A stretch of DNA of 64,000 nt from Isochrysis galbana (taxonomy: Eukaryota > Haptophyta > Isochrysidales > Isochrysidaceae), in the NCBI GenBank assembly GCA_018136815.1, contig CM030933.1:3619106-3683105 (forward strand), in the 5' to 3' direction. The translations under genes and the position numbers were made by a program. Positions 22,010 to 32,743 of this stretch are shown here, in pieces. Within the stretch, counting starts at the first letter, position 1; every line of letters begins with the position of its first letter. The notes beneath the pieces were generated by a model. It saw only the letters and a list, made by a program, of their open reading frames with translations. It did no database searches and was not told the origin of the DNA.

Positions 22010-23059
22010 TCCATGAGGTGGAGCACCTGGAATCAGATGAAAAATCATGCAACGAGTGTTGCTCTAGACATCAAGTATTGCTAGAACTTGTGTCCAAAGG
22101 TAGTGCACCAGTATTGTCGGGGTCGCGTATTCGTGTTCTCCTAGTGCCGCAACACCCCCATGTTGTCTGCCTGATGCTTTATGTATCTACACCTACGTAC
22201 CGGTAGCTTTTGGATCTGACACTGGCTCGCTGCGTCCTAGCTCTAACCATTCTCGCTAATTCTTGCGCTTTCATAGGATTTCAGGTTTCTTGCGTTCGAA
22301 ACATTGTGCGAAGTGGAGGGGGCGGGGGGGGGGGAGGCGAGCTACTCACGAGAATTTATATTTGCTCATGTTTCCGTGAAAGATCACAACTACTTGTAGG
22401 GATGGCGATGGCGGCCGTCGCTGTTTGATTGCCACTCTGCAAGAGGACTGCGCGGCCGCCACAGCCATTTCTGGCGATGCCCACACATCAGAAAGTTGCC
22501 CCAAGCGCCTTTGCGGGACCGCTGGTTGCGATGGATGCACGAACGCTCCAGCTCGTGACGCTGCCCCATGGCCCATGTGTCGCATTCGCGAATCGACACT
22601 CGTTAGGCTTCTCTTCGTCGTTCGGCAATTATCGTTGCAATACTCTGCGTTCTCTCGTTCTCGGTCAATACCTTCGCTTGGACGCATAGCATCTTGGGTT
22701 GTGGAGCGCCCTGACCTACGTCGGCCGACTCACTAGGAAGCAAAGCAAGGGGGGGGGGGGGAACTCTCTAAACCAAGAACAAGAAGAACGGCCCTTGCCA
22801 GCTCGCGCCGTGAGCAGTCCTCGAGAAATAAATGACTGCGATTCGAGTAGCCTGCGCCACATGTGATACTCTCCTCGCCATTGAGCCATTGAGCCACTCC
22901 CTTCTCCTTCTCGTCGCCTCCCTCCTGTCGCTGCAGCCGCCCCTCACCCGTTTGCTAACGCAAACCTAACGCAAACAGGGCCCATTTCTCGCTGCACTCC
23001 ATCCGGGAGGAGTGCAAAACCCTCCCTCTCCCTCTCTCCACTCTCAGCCCCACCGCTGT
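22010..23059. other. Intergenic, no gene recognised
   Basis: Short ORFs on both strands around 22346-22736 lack recognisable motifs. Poly-G tracts occur near 22318-22335 and 22750. Nothing supports a gene. Confidence 0.45.
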
Positions 23060-23520
23060 CCCTTTGGCGCATCGCCATGTGGCGTGCCCTGGCTTGCTCT
23101 CAGGGTTCCTTTGGGGGCTCCCAGAGGGCCGGCAAGTGCGCAACGCTCAGTCAGGGGGCAGTGGCGGCTGGGGCTCAGCCCCTGGCCCCCCCTGCCCCTG
23201 CCTCTCCCACGCTCGCCTCGCTGGTCATGGGCCATGCCATGGGAGCCGCCCGAAGTCCCTTGTATACCTGGCGACCAGGGGCAGGGGGGGAGTCAGCTCG
23301 AGGGCAGGCCCAACGCGGGCGTGGGAGTGCAGCTCGCGGCCCGCGCCCACGAAAAAGGGTCTGGGCGCCAGATTGATGAGTACCGTGCCCTTGGCCAGCC
23401 AGCTAGCTGCCAGAGGGCAGGGGCTGGGGTTGATTGTACGGGCCCACCCCGGGGGGTGTCCGCGATGGAGTAAGGGGGGCGCGAGGCCCCCATTGACCCC
23501 ACTTATAAAAGTAGGTTGGA
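23060..23520 (+). repeat. Dispersed SINE-like repeat, copy 3
   Basis: Contains the blocks CAGTCAGGGGGCAGTGGCGG, GCCCCTGCCTCTCCC and, at the right end (23470-23516), the stem GGGGCGCGAGGCCCCC followed by ACTTATAAAAGTAGGTTGG. This is the reverse complement of the left terminus of copy 4 at 29971. Overlapping ORFs of up to 156 residues are products of GC-rich repeat sequence and not supported as genes. Confidence 0.75.
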
Positions 23521-24521
23521 CCCTATCGTCTTAACGATAGTTGCCTCGCGCCGCGCAATTAGCGGCTAGTTTGTAGTTTGTTACTACTAAGATTGATTGT
23601 TTTCCCTTGGCCTATCACCTATCTTTGACGCAAGAGATGAAGGTCACGGTATTTCCCCTTGGCCTATTTTCATGCAAGAGAGGCCGGATGCCCCACGACG
23701 CATCCACCGTACATACACACGAAGCTTTCGCTACCATAGAAGCCGAAGAGCGCAGGCAAAGAGCGTCGGTCGATTCGCAGGTGCGACGAACGCTCACGTC
23801 TTTCGGACACTGTAGGGCACTGCGCCCGTGCTTTCGGTCGGCGCATGCTCAATCTTGTGGATGGCAGTACTCAGATGTTACGCGAGCGACGAGCGAGCAC
23901 GTGTTGCATGGAGGTGACCACGAAAGCAAAAAAAATCATACTCTTTACAACTCTTGCTCCGTTTCGCGGAAAGAAGCGGCCGCGCAAACGGCCTCCACAC
24001 AGCCAAGCGCAGATGATAGTAGTATTGTGCAGATTGCTGAAGTGGCTATCGATAACAGGCTTTCCGCCTATGGTGGCATCCCGTAGGCGTTCACAAAAGC
24101 TGTTGAGCAAAAGCACAGCGCCTGGAGGTACTCTCAAGAGGACCACACTAAAAGCTTAGGACAGGGCGAATTGATTGAGACCTCATCTGGTGCTCGCGAT
24201 GTCATCAACCTAGTCACCCGTCGCCGTAAGCATCGAGTAGAATGAGAGTATAATCCGACCCTGTAACACCTTCACGAAGAAGCACCAAGAAGAAGCTTGT
24301 GGGTCACGTTGCGCTTCCCAGTCCATGGTCCTACAGAGCAGAAAAGCTTAACACCAAGTGGCAGTGTCCTCACGCTCGTTTTGGTCTCCACAGAACACGA
24401 CATGGAGACCCGCCTAATTCATCCCAGCACGACCAGCATGGATTGCACAATGAAAAGGAAGTATCGGTCAGGTTCAAGTCGAAGGCGCGCGCGAGCCAAG
24501 CCACTCAAAAGATGTGCAGCC
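23521..24521. other. Unassigned region with weak coding candidates
   Basis: The plus strand has ORFs at 23607-24086 (includes HEAFATIEAEERRQRASVDSQ followed by a GTGCGA donor-like site) and 24297-24770. None shows a recognised domain and composition is mixed. They could be exons of an unknown gene, but evidence is thin; the second overlaps the minus-strand TPR-like gene and is probably a shadow. Confidence 0.25.
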
Positions 24522-26077
24522 TCAGCATTGTTCCTCTTGCTCCTGGAAAAGTCGCAAAAAATCTACGCCCAACGTTGCATGGTACCACTCCTCCAACGCC
24601 CCTCCGGCAACGCCGTTGCCTCTACTGTCGCCACGCGCTGCAGCAGTGGCGAAGATTTGCGACATTTGTCCGTCAGTGAGACTCGCAGCTTCCTCTTCCA
24701 TGGCACGAGCGTCAGCAACGCGCTTCTTCCCGTTCCATTGAAGGCGTTTGAGCAGGGAGGAGTATGCTAGGAGTGCCGAGTGGAGCTCAATCGTCGCGCT
24801 TGGCCGCCAAGACAACTGCTCAAATTCGGGGGTGGGTGGGTGGGGTGGGGTGGGGGGATGGGGGTAGAGGATGGTATCACAAAAAGTTCTTCTCACTCTC
24901 CCCCATGGAATCCTTGGAGGAAGTGAGCCCTTTCCGTGGTGGGCGCTTAGGTATTGTGGGTGGGCAGTGGGGTTAGGAGTGGCCTATCAATTGCCAGGAC
25001 TACGATGTTGGGGCGCACCAGGGCTTCGTCCGCATCGCCATGGGCGACCTTGCGCAAGTCGTCTGTTGCCGAACGGTAGAGCCCTTCCGCACTGATGGCA
25101 TCGCCCCTCTCGCCCATGGCACCACCGAGTCGGGCGATGGAGCCGAGCAGGTACGGGTGAAGCAGAGGAAGATTCGCTTCCGCCTCTCCTATGGCCGCCT
25201 CAGCGGCCTCGCAAGCTCGCTTCGCATCTGCGGCATCGATGGCTGAGTGATGGATTCGCCAGTGGGCGGCAATCCTGCGGAGTGTCGCAGCACGATTGAC
25301 GGTGCGCCTTGCTCCCTCGCTGCCACTCTCGATTTCACTCTCTCCACCAAGCTTTCCCAACGAGACAGGGTCACGCAGAACGTTTTCCCAAGGCTCTTTC
25401 ACCTCTTCAGCCAAGGGGCGAGGCTCACCCTCCGCGGCATCTGGACCGGCGGCGGCGCGGCGCGCATCGCCCAGAAGCAGTAGGGAGGCGTCATGCAGGC
25501 CTTGAAAGCTCGGCACATGCTCGAGCTCTAGGGCAGCGGTGGGCGATGCGCCGCTCAGGGCGTCGGCCGCCTCCGCGGCATTCCTCTCCGCCTGTACCGC
25601 GAGCGCCGCCACGCTCATCGACAACTCGCGCCCGACAAGTCCACCTAGCGTCTCGTGTACCTGGAACGTAAGCTTCCACCGCTTGGCTAGCGCCTCCTCT
25701 CCTTCGCTCGCCAGCCGCTCCATGGCGAGCGAGGCAGCTCCACATGCGTTGGCGAGAGCCGCTGGCTGTGCTCGGGAGAGCGCACTGATGGCGGCACCAT
25801 TGTGTGCGTGAAGCTTCAGCGCAGCGGGAGCGGCCACCGCGCTCGCCCTCTCCCACGCGGCCGCTTCGTGTGTGAGCTTCCCCTGAGCTCGGAGGGCCTG
25901 CGCTAGAGCAGCATTGGCCACGAGGCTCAGCTCTCCCATCGGGAGGTGGTGAGCAATCTGGGAGACGCGCTCGAGGAGAGGAACGGTCTGCCGCCCGCCG
26001 CCAGGCGAGTGCCAGCCGCGTGCTGCCTCGGCAGCCTCGGGAAGCTGACGCAGCTGGGAGGCGGCCTGGCGTAGCAT
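24522..26077 (-). CDS. TPR-like protein with mitochondrial-type leader, 2 exons
   Basis: Exons 26077-25004 and 24815-24522 (GT-AG intron, phase 0) give 455 residues. The N-terminus MLRQAASQLRQLPEAAEAAR is basic, amphipathic and acid-free at the very start, as in mitochondrial presequences. The rest is helical and Ala-rich with pairs of helices typical of tetratricopeptide-like repeats; the best are LLHPYLLGSIARLGGAMGERGDAISAEGLYRSA and YSSLLKRLQWNGKKRVADARAMEEEAA. It resembles small mitochondrial TPR proteins such as the TTC19 type in layout, but I would not assign an orthologue. The intron contains a run of CCCACCC repeats. An ORF extension upstream of ATG 26077 lies in 5' UTR-like sequence. 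Confidence 0.6.
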
Positions 26078-26945
26078 CTTCTTCTCTCTGGAAGCCGAGG
26101 AGAGGAGGAGAGAGGGAGAGTCGCGGAAGGAAGAGGGGACATCTAAAAAAAGGGGAAAAGAAAATGGGGAGGGGCAGAAGAGGAAATGCACGGAAAGATT
26201 CCCTTTCTGTGCGCCTTTTTTATTTAAAGTAGTCGCGGGCAGACGTATCCCACAGCAGCCTCCCGTGGTGGCCCCCAGCAAGCCCGCCCCCGGGGCCACT
26301 AAAGTACACACCACACCAAGGCCCCTTACACTCTCGACCGAGTCCCACCTCAAATGACAAATGAGTCGCCGGTCTACTCTCCAAAGTGTGTGTGGGTGCT
26401 TTTCTACTAGAAGCTTCTACATTCTACAGTTTTTTACCAAAATGCGGGGGGTGGAGGGGGGCGGGGGGAGGGTGTGTGAAAAAAATGGACCTCAGGTTCA
26501 GGTTGCACCTTCTCGGAAAAAAAACCGGGCCTGAGGTTGCGGCCTCTTCCACCCCAAGAACTAGGCCCAAGGTCCAAGTCCAAGGTAGTGTACATGTACC
26601 ACCTGGGCCAAACCCAAACCCGAACCCCAAAACCCAAAAACAAAAACCGAAGCAAAGGAACGAGCAAGCGAACAGGGGAAGGGAATCAGGGAGGCGCTAA
26701 AGGGGCGAACATAGGAATAGGAATAGAAGGGCGATGGCGATCGTGTGATCGTGCAAGGTGCAAGGTACTAGCAAATAAATAGAGCATAGAGCGTAGAGCA
26801 CGTAGAGTAGCGTACCGTGTATCGCCAAAATAGAAATAGAAATAGGTGTGCAGACAGCTCATCTGGACCTTCAGCCTTCAGATAATAATAATAATAAAAC
26901 ATCTGAGCGTTAGTAGTATCACGACAATGGGATCACAAGCGGGCT
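26078..26945. other. Intergenic, no gene recognised
   Basis: Between the divergently placed 5' end of the TPR-like gene and the 3' end of FANCL. Contains AAACCCAAA-like and (ATA)n patches (26640-26700, 26880-26897), and CCTTCAGATAATAATAATAA near 26873, which may be another truncated end of the SINE-like family. No gene is supported. Confidence 0.45.
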
Positions 26946-28345
26946 TCACGTGTATCCAGCTCCACTCTCGACCGTGATGGGCTTGGAGCAATACACACAT
27001 TCTCCAAAAAGCCTATTGAAGGATGTCTGCGTGGTGGGCAGCCCCTGGAGCCATTCGGCAAGGCAAAGCCTGTGGAAGGGCTTGGAGCATCCATCGCAAG
27101 CAATGTCGGGCACCGCCGAATCGAGCTCATACTCGTAGCAAATGGCACACTCCACGGAGTAGTCATCGGCGTCCGCAGCCGTCTGCACAACCAAAAAGAG
27201 GTGGTTGGGTGAGAAGGCAAGACCAACGCCTGCTGAGTGAGAAGACTGACCCACAAAATCTCGCATGCTCACTATGAGAGTTTTGTCTGAATGGGGCAAG
27301 ACGGGCATGTGCTGCGAGGCCGAGAGCTCCGTACGGCCTCATTTGGCTTGGTCTACTTACCGCGGCGTCCGCCGAGGGTAGCGCCTGACCAAGCAGCGCC
27401 TCCAGATTGAGGCGAACTCTGCGGCCATTCTGCCAAAGATGCAAGTTGGCATTGAGATTGCGTCGCAGTGGCGCAAGCGATCGCTCGGCGCCAAGGAACT
27501 GTAGCTCGGGTAGGGATGTCGGCGCTCCGGGATGGAGGCTTAACTGAAGAGGGGGTGTGTGCCGATGCGGGGAAGGGAAGAGGAGGGGGAGCGAAGAAGT
27601 CAGCACAGCCCACAAGCAATTCAAAGCGGATGGTCACCGCTGTGTCATCATGGCGATGACAAGAGCCACTTGTAGGCCTTGGCCGCACCTGTAGTGAACA
27701 ATGATTCCCCAATGCCACCCTTCGGTGCGTTTGCTCCCTCCCTGGATGCTTCGGCTCAAGTACCCAAGCGTTGCGGTCAAAGTCGTCCAGCTCGTCCCAC
27801 AGATCTTGATGTGCCGCCAGCGCCGCCCGGAACTGATCCACAGCTGAGGCGAGCGTTGGGCGCTCGCCGAGCGGCCAACGTAGCTCAAACGGGAGGGGTA
27901 GCGCAACACTTGCCATTGGTGGCTGGTCCGGGTATCCAGGAGGCAGGCTGAGCGTGAGCGTATGCAAGCGCCCGCCTGCGTCAGCAACGCTAAAGGCGAC
28001 CTCATCCAAAGCGGGTGACAAGCTGATGAGCGAGGACCAACCAACACCATCAATCTCTCGGATGACGATCTCATAGAACTCTGCAGGAGGAAGAGCGGCG
28101 ACAGGCAGCTGTGCGAGCTGGCGCTCGAGCAGGTCGCTCAGCTCTGCAACGAAACTCTCCACGCTCGTCGCGTGCTGCAGACGGCGGAGCACGGCGGCCT
28201 CCTGTCCTCTTAGGGCTGCGCGCAGCGTGGCGCACCCCTCGAGCGCCGGAGCGCCGCTGCCTCGCCGGATGAGCAGCGCGAGTTCGTGGCCGCCGACAGA
28301 GAGGTAGCCCGCACTCACACCGTCCCACTCGACCAGCGCGGACAT
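26946..28345 (-). CDS. FANCL: FANCL, Fanconi anaemia E3 ubiquitin ligase
   Basis: FANCL monoubiquitinates FANCD2/FANCI in interstrand-crosslink repair. Proposed exons: 28345-27700 (5' part), 27639-27614, 27543-27361, 27182-26946. The order matches the family: N-terminal ELF-like part, the double-RWD/URD core (FYEIVIREIDGVGWSSLISL; LWDELDDFDRNAWVLEP then RRVALGN), LPELQFLGAERSLAPL, and a C-terminal RING/PHD-type domain CAICYEYELDSAVPDIACDG...HRLCLAEWLQGL...FGECVYCSKPIT. The model reads about 363 residues, close to the usual 375. The exon 1/2 junction is uncertain. A donor at 27699 (GTTCAC) restores alignment, while a stronger-looking CAG|GTGCGG at 27688 is out of frame, and the unspliced sequence also stays open. 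Start ATG 28345 is chosen because homology begins just after it; the frame is open further upstream. Confidence 0.9.
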
Positions 28346-29203
28346 CCACCCGAATGGCCGGCAGACCGACAAAAGAAAGGCGAGAACAGCAGTGCGGAAA
28401 GGTGAGTGGAGGGTAGAAGGGAGGGAGGGCGAGAGAGGCCCACACAGCCCAGAAGGAGAAGGGGACGCCAACCACGCCGCCACGCCTAGACGGGACACAA
28501 TTGGCGGGAGACGAGCGTTTTAGATAGGGTGTCGTAGAGTAGAGGGTTTGGACGCGGTTTTCTAAAAAAAAAGTCGGACCAGTATTTAGTGTCTACTCAA
28601 TTCCTGACACCCCAGTCCTCCCCCTTTGTATTTTGGTCAAAATAAAGGTTAGCAACTCATTGAGAGGCTCCTCTAGACCAGGGTGCCCTTTGGGCTCGCA
28701 TATGCTCAGCACACCTGCAGTGGCAGTGGCAGTGGATAGGGCGGTCAAACACTATTTTAACTTCTAAGGGTGTAAAAATGAAAAATGAACAAGTCATGAT
28801 TGAGGAACTACACAAAAGTAAAGCATAAAGCGGTAGAAATCCCGGGAAAAACACCTATCTAGCACATATTCGATGCCCTTTGGGCCCCAGACCCCCCCCC
28901 CACCCCGGGAGCCCCCGCCACAACGTATAGCGTAACCCAAAAACGGCAAAATAGAAAATAGAAAAACAGGCCTAGATATACTAAATCTAAACACTCTATC
29001 TCGGAGAGCCTGAACCTGAATTCAAAACGGCGCCGGGCGCGCTGCGAGACCATTCTCGTTCATCAGCCCGGTGTCCGGCCCGAGCCAGGCCCCATATATC
29101 CAGGAGCCGCCCATCCAGCGACGCCATTCGCGCGCGACGCGCCCCCCAAGCTGCAGGGACGAAGTAGAATTCCCAGTCGTCATAATAGAAGCACGGAAGG
29201 TGT
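28346..29203. other. Intergenic, no gene recognised
   Basis: No supported gene. A minus-strand frame at 29022-29225 (contains NGNFYPNTFRASIMTTGNST and MGGSWIYGAWLGPDTGLMN) reads more like protein than most shadows here but matches nothing I recognise. Confidence 0.35.
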
Positions 29204-29221
29204 TTGGGTAAAAGTTCCCGT

Positions 29222-29608
29222 TCACCTGGGGCGACTGTGATTCGTTGCTGCACCGTTCGGCCGCCCCCCCGCGCGGGTCGCGTCGGTGCCCCGAGGGCGC
29301 GCCACTTCTCGCACCCCCATCACCATCACACGCTCGGGATCGTCGCCTTCGCCCTCGCCCGGCTGCAGCCGCTCAACGCGCTCGTGCGCGGTACGCCCGC
29401 CGCCCGCACCACACGCCGCGCTGTGTGGCGGGTCGCGCACAAGGGGACGGGCTACGCCGTGCTCGGCGTGTCGGCGTGGGCTTCTACCTACCAGGCCCTC
29501 TCGGGGCGCGCCCTCATGCCGAGCCAAGGCGACGCCGTTCTCGTCGCGTACGTGGTGCTCCTGGGCCTCTCCTTCGGGGTGCTCGCGGGGGGGCTCATGG
29601 TAGGGTGA
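29222..29608 (+). CDS. Cytochrome b561-like membrane segment, partial gene
   Basis: The plus-strand frame encodes HPHHHHTLGIVAFALARLQP then LNALVRGTP, a WRVAHKGTGYAVLG helix and a further hydrophobic helix (VLVAYVVLLGLSFGVLAGGL). The His-LG...LQPLNAL...W..HKG.GY pattern is that of the b561 domain of DOMON/ferric-reductase-like transmembrane electron carriers, where the histidines ligate haem. Only about three of the expected helices are present and there is no good start codon. So this is one exon or a gene fragment; a GTGAGA donor follows at 29608. Upstream exons (signal peptide, DOMON) were not found. Function is inferred from the pattern only. Confidence 0.5.
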   Translation, partial: SPGATVIRCCTVRPPPRAGRVGAPRARHFSHPHHHHTLGIVAFALARLQPLNALVRGTPAARTTRRAVWRVAHKGTGYAVLGVSAWASTYQALSGRALMPSQGDAVLVAYVVLLGLSFGVLAGGLMVG

Positions 29609-29970
29609 GAGTCCCCACGGGAGGGGAAGAAACCCTGAGGGATGAGGGAAAGGAGACCAAATGAAGGCAAGCCGCCTCGTCCTGCCCGGCGCCGTGGCGC
29701 CGTGGTGCAGAGCGGACGGCCGTTGCTTTCGTCGCACGACCCCCACAGCCGTAGAAGTAAGAGCTGAGGGGTGCTTGGAGTGATTCGATGTGGTAAAGTG
29801 TCCTTCCCACCCTTGAACTGGTGAATGCTTGCGGATCTGGCATCGGCCACCACTGAAGAATTTGTGTAGACTGACCATATTGTCCAGGTCCCACCAGTTG
29901 CCAGTTGTGGGAACGTGTGGCCCGCTCGGCAGCCACGGATTCGAAGGAAAGATTTTCATCGAATGCGTCG
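29609..29970. other. Spacer left of repeat copy 4
   Basis: No gene recognised. It may include the intron or 3' part of the b561-like gene. The last 18 bases (29953-29970, TTTTCATCGAATGCGTCG) form one half of a target-site duplication. Confidence 0.5.
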
Positions 29971-30836
29971 CCAACTACTTTTATAAGTAGGAGGCCAATG
30001 GGGGCCTCGCGCCCCCCTCTCTCCATCGCAGACACCCCCTGGGTGGGCCTGCACAACCAACCTCAGCCCCTGCCTGCTGGCAGGGGCTGAGCTGAGAGCT
30101 GACACCACTCTGGCCCAGACCTTCCCCGAGCGCGCGCCGCGCGCCGCACGCACTCGCCTGCACTGGCCCTCGCTCGTACTGACCCCCCCCCTCACCACTG
30201 AGCCACAGACCACCGAGGCCGCCAGGTGGGCACCCAGGGCCAGCGAGGCGAGCGAGGGAGAGGCAGGAGAGGCCAGGGGCACTGCCCCAGCCTCCACTGC
30301 CCCCTGAGCTGCCCTGGCTGGCCCTCTGGGGGGGCCCGAGGGGCCCCCCTGAAGGGGGCCATGGCGCGCGCCATGCAGCACACGCCCGTAGGAGAACGAA
30401 GAGAAAGACGGGAAAAGAACGACAAAAAAAGACACGATCCGGCTCGAGAATTGGTAAGAGAACCGCCTGTCTACGGTATATCAACGGGAGGACACCCCGC
30501 GCGGCAAGCAAACACCGCGAAAGTGCGGCAGCGGACGAAGAAAGGCCGAAGGGCGGGGGCCGAGACCCCCCGGGGACAATATAAGATAGTTCAGAAGGCG
30601 TTTTACGTTTGTCTGCCACAGGAACACCCAACAACAGGTCTGCCCCAGCCCGCCCCTTGCGCTTGGCCCGTCGTAGTGCACGCCCCCCCCCCCCCCCCCC
30701 GATACCAAAGACAAAGGAATGAAGGGGGTAGTGTAAAGGGAGTGAGTGTTCTGGGGTATAGGCGATGGCGTAAGTCGGTACCGTGAGTGCGTGGTCTTTA
30801 TAGCTAGCGGTAGTAGCCTGAATCTTCAGATTTTTT
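29971..30836 (+). mobile_element. SINE-like retroelement, copy 4, with target-site duplication
   Basis: An 866-bp segment bounded by direct repeats TTTTCATCGAATGCGTCG (29953-29970 and 30837-30854). The left end starts CCAACTACTTTTATAAGTAGG, a small palindrome followed by a GGGGGC...GCCCCC stem. The right end is GAATCTTCAGA followed by a T-run. It contains no long ORF. The 14-18-bp duplication (the T bases are ambiguous) and the T-tail point to target-primed retrotransposition of a non-autonomous element. Related copies lie at 5.7, 17.9, 23.1 and 61.0 kb. Confidence 0.8.
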
Positions 30837-30854
30837 TTTTCATCGAATGCGTCG

Positions 30855-31204
30855 AGTCCATTCGATGATGTGTTGCACCCTTGAGCGTCGACGCGCGCGC
30901 TTGTGTCATGGAGATTGCGGCGGTGACCTCCTCTCGCCTCTCGGCGGGGGTACCATGTCAGAACTTATAGCGTCGTATGACATCTTGTTAGCTAGCATTC
31001 CTAGCCACATACACAGGACGGGCCATGCGCCAATCGCGCACACCCCCATCGCGGGGTAGGGGCTCCGTTGCCGTCGAAGGGCTACGGTCCCGCAGCACTA
31101 AGGTTATACTAACACAACAATAAAACTCTGACGCTCTGACGGGTACCAACACTCAGATACAAGTCCTGTACCATTCATTATTCATAGCTGTCCCTTCCGA
31201 GTTG
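30855..31204. other. Spacer upstream of SQR-like gene
   Basis: No gene recognised; probable promoter/5' UTR of the flavoprotein gene that follows. Confidence 0.5.
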
Positions 31205-32743
31205 ATGATTGTGTCTCTCCGTCGGTCTACGGCTGATTGCAAGTCGCATTCACCGTATCTGACACCGAGGTTGATGCCGACTCTCGCTCCCCTCTGGTCG
31301 GTGGTGATCCCGGCTTGTCTGTCGCTCGTCTCCGCAGGGGCGCTTCGCACGCAGAGGGCTCGGCTCTCACAACGTCCATCCGTGCGGGCGATTCAACTAT
31401 TGCATTTACCTGACACTCCTCCTGCTACTAAATTCGACGTGCTGATCGTTGGTGGTGGATCAGCAGGCGTGTCCATCGCTGCAATGCTGCGAGCAAGAGC
31501 GCCACAACTACGGCTGGGTCTCGTCGAGCCCTCTGATTCTCACAGCTATCAACCAGCTTGGTCGCTCGTGGGCGCCAATGCCTTCCATGTGGATGACAGC
31601 ATTCGACCGATGGCCAGTGTCTTGCCTCCAGGTGTGCATTGGATCCAGAAGTCGGTGCGGACGTTTGACCCCGAGAACAATACAGTGTACCTGGAGAGCG
31701 AAGGCGATACAGAAAAGTCTCTCCAGTACGAACGACTCGTCGTCTGCCCCGGCCTGGAGTTGGATTGGGGGTCGGTCGATGGGCTTGCTGAAGCAATGGG
31801 TAGGAATGGTGTCACCTCGAATTATGCATACGCGGGTTGTCAATACACGGCCGAGCTGGTGCGCTCCATGCCACAAGGCAGTCGTGCACTATTTACGCAG
31901 CCCGCTGGTCAAATCAAATGTGCCGGCGCGCCTCAAAAGGCCATGTACCTCTCAGCATTTGACTGGGAATCACGGGGAATTCTTCGGTCAATGGAAGTGG
32001 GCTTTTTTACTGCGGCACCGGCTCTCTTTGGTGTGCAAGCATATGTGCCAACACTCGAGTCGTACGTTGAGCGGTACGGCATCGATATTCACTTTGAGCA
32101 TACGCTAATTCGAGTTGATGGCGCGAAGCAGATTGCCACATTCACAGGGCCGGATGGCACGGATATCGAGATGGAATTCGACATGTTGCATGTAGTGCCG
32201 CAGATGCGTGCTGTCAAATGTGTACGGGATTCGCCACTTGCAGACGAGTCCGGTTATGTGGAGGTAATCTTCAATACGTTGCGCCACACTCGGTATCCTA
32301 ACGTCTGGGGGGCCGGTGATACCATCAATGCACCGAATGCGAAGACCGGAGCCGCAGTGCGAAAGCAAGTGCCTGTGGTGGTGCACAATCTACTACAAGA
32401 TGTGCATGCAGCATCCATTGCAGATGGACCTGCACATCGCACGGTCGCGCTTTATGACGGCTACGGCGCGTGCCCTGTTCTGGTGGAGAAGGGGAAGGCA
32501 ATGCTCGCCGAATTCGGATGGGGTGGTCAGCTCCTTCCCTCCTTCCCAAAATGGCTGATTGATGGGACTCAAGCTTCTCCTCTCGCATGGATGTTTATCA
32601 CAGGGCTATTGCCACCCTTCTATTGGCATGTGCTCGTCCCAGGCCGCACCTTCCTAGATCCGCTCTCATGGCCTAAGATCGTTACAGTTGATGAATACAA
32701 ACAGATGAAGCCGGTTGGTGCGGTGCAGGGAGGGTGTGTTTGA
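31205..32743 (+). CDS. Sulfide:quinone oxidoreductase-like FAD flavoprotein
   Basis: Intronless ORF of 512 residues from ATG 31205; ATG 31274 (MPTLAPLWSVVIPACLSLVS) is an alternative start that would place a hydrophobic leader first. FAD-binding Rossmann motif VLIVGGGSAGVSIAAML near residue 78, SYQPAWSLVGANAFHVDD, the KCAGAPQKAMYL motif (Cys about 239), PNVWGAGDTINAPNAKTGAA, and the C-terminal YGACPVLVEKGKAMLAEFGW and PPFYWHVLVPGR segments match mitochondrial type-II SQR. That enzyme oxidises sulfide and passes electrons to quinone. One catalytic cysteine is retained, but the partner cysteine in the GIGDC motif of animal SQR is replaced here by Thr (about 373). So sulfide oxidation by the usual trisulfide chemistry is doubtful. 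Organelle targeting is possible from the N-terminus but not certain. Confidence 0.87.
   Translation: MIVSLRRSTADCKSHSPYLTPRLMPTLAPLWSVVIPACLSLVSAGALRTQRARLSQRPSVRAIQLLHLPDTPPATKFDVLIVGGGSAGVSIAAMLRARAPQLRLGLVEPSDSHSYQPAWSLVGANAFHVDDSIRPMASVLPPGVHWIQKSVRTFDPENNTVYLESEGDTEKSLQYERLVVCPGLELDWGSVDGLAEAMGRNGVTSNYAYAGCQYTAELVRSMPQGSRALFTQPAGQIKCAGAPQKAMYLSAFDWESRGILRSMEVGFFTAAPALFGVQAYVPTLESYVERYGIDIHFEHTLIRVDGAKQIATFTGPDGTDIEMEFDMLHVVPQMRAVKCVRDSPLADESGYVEVIFNTLRHTRYPNVWGAGDTINAPNAKTGAAVRKQVPVVVHNLLQDVHAASIADGPAHRTVALYDGYGACPVLVEKGKAMLAEFGWGGQLLPSFPKWLIDGTQASPLAWMFITGLLPPFYWHVLVPGRTFLDPLSWPKIVTVDEYKQMKPVGAVQGGCV

Noticed and set aside
23064-23534. Three overlapping plus-strand ORFs of 99-156 codons.
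   Set aside because: They lie inside a dispersed repeat that occurs elsewhere without these frames.
27640-27688. Intron 27688-27640 in FANCL using the strong CAG|GTGCGG donor.
   Set aside because: Joining it to the acceptor at 27640 creates an immediate stop; the donor at 27699 or retention keeps the frame.
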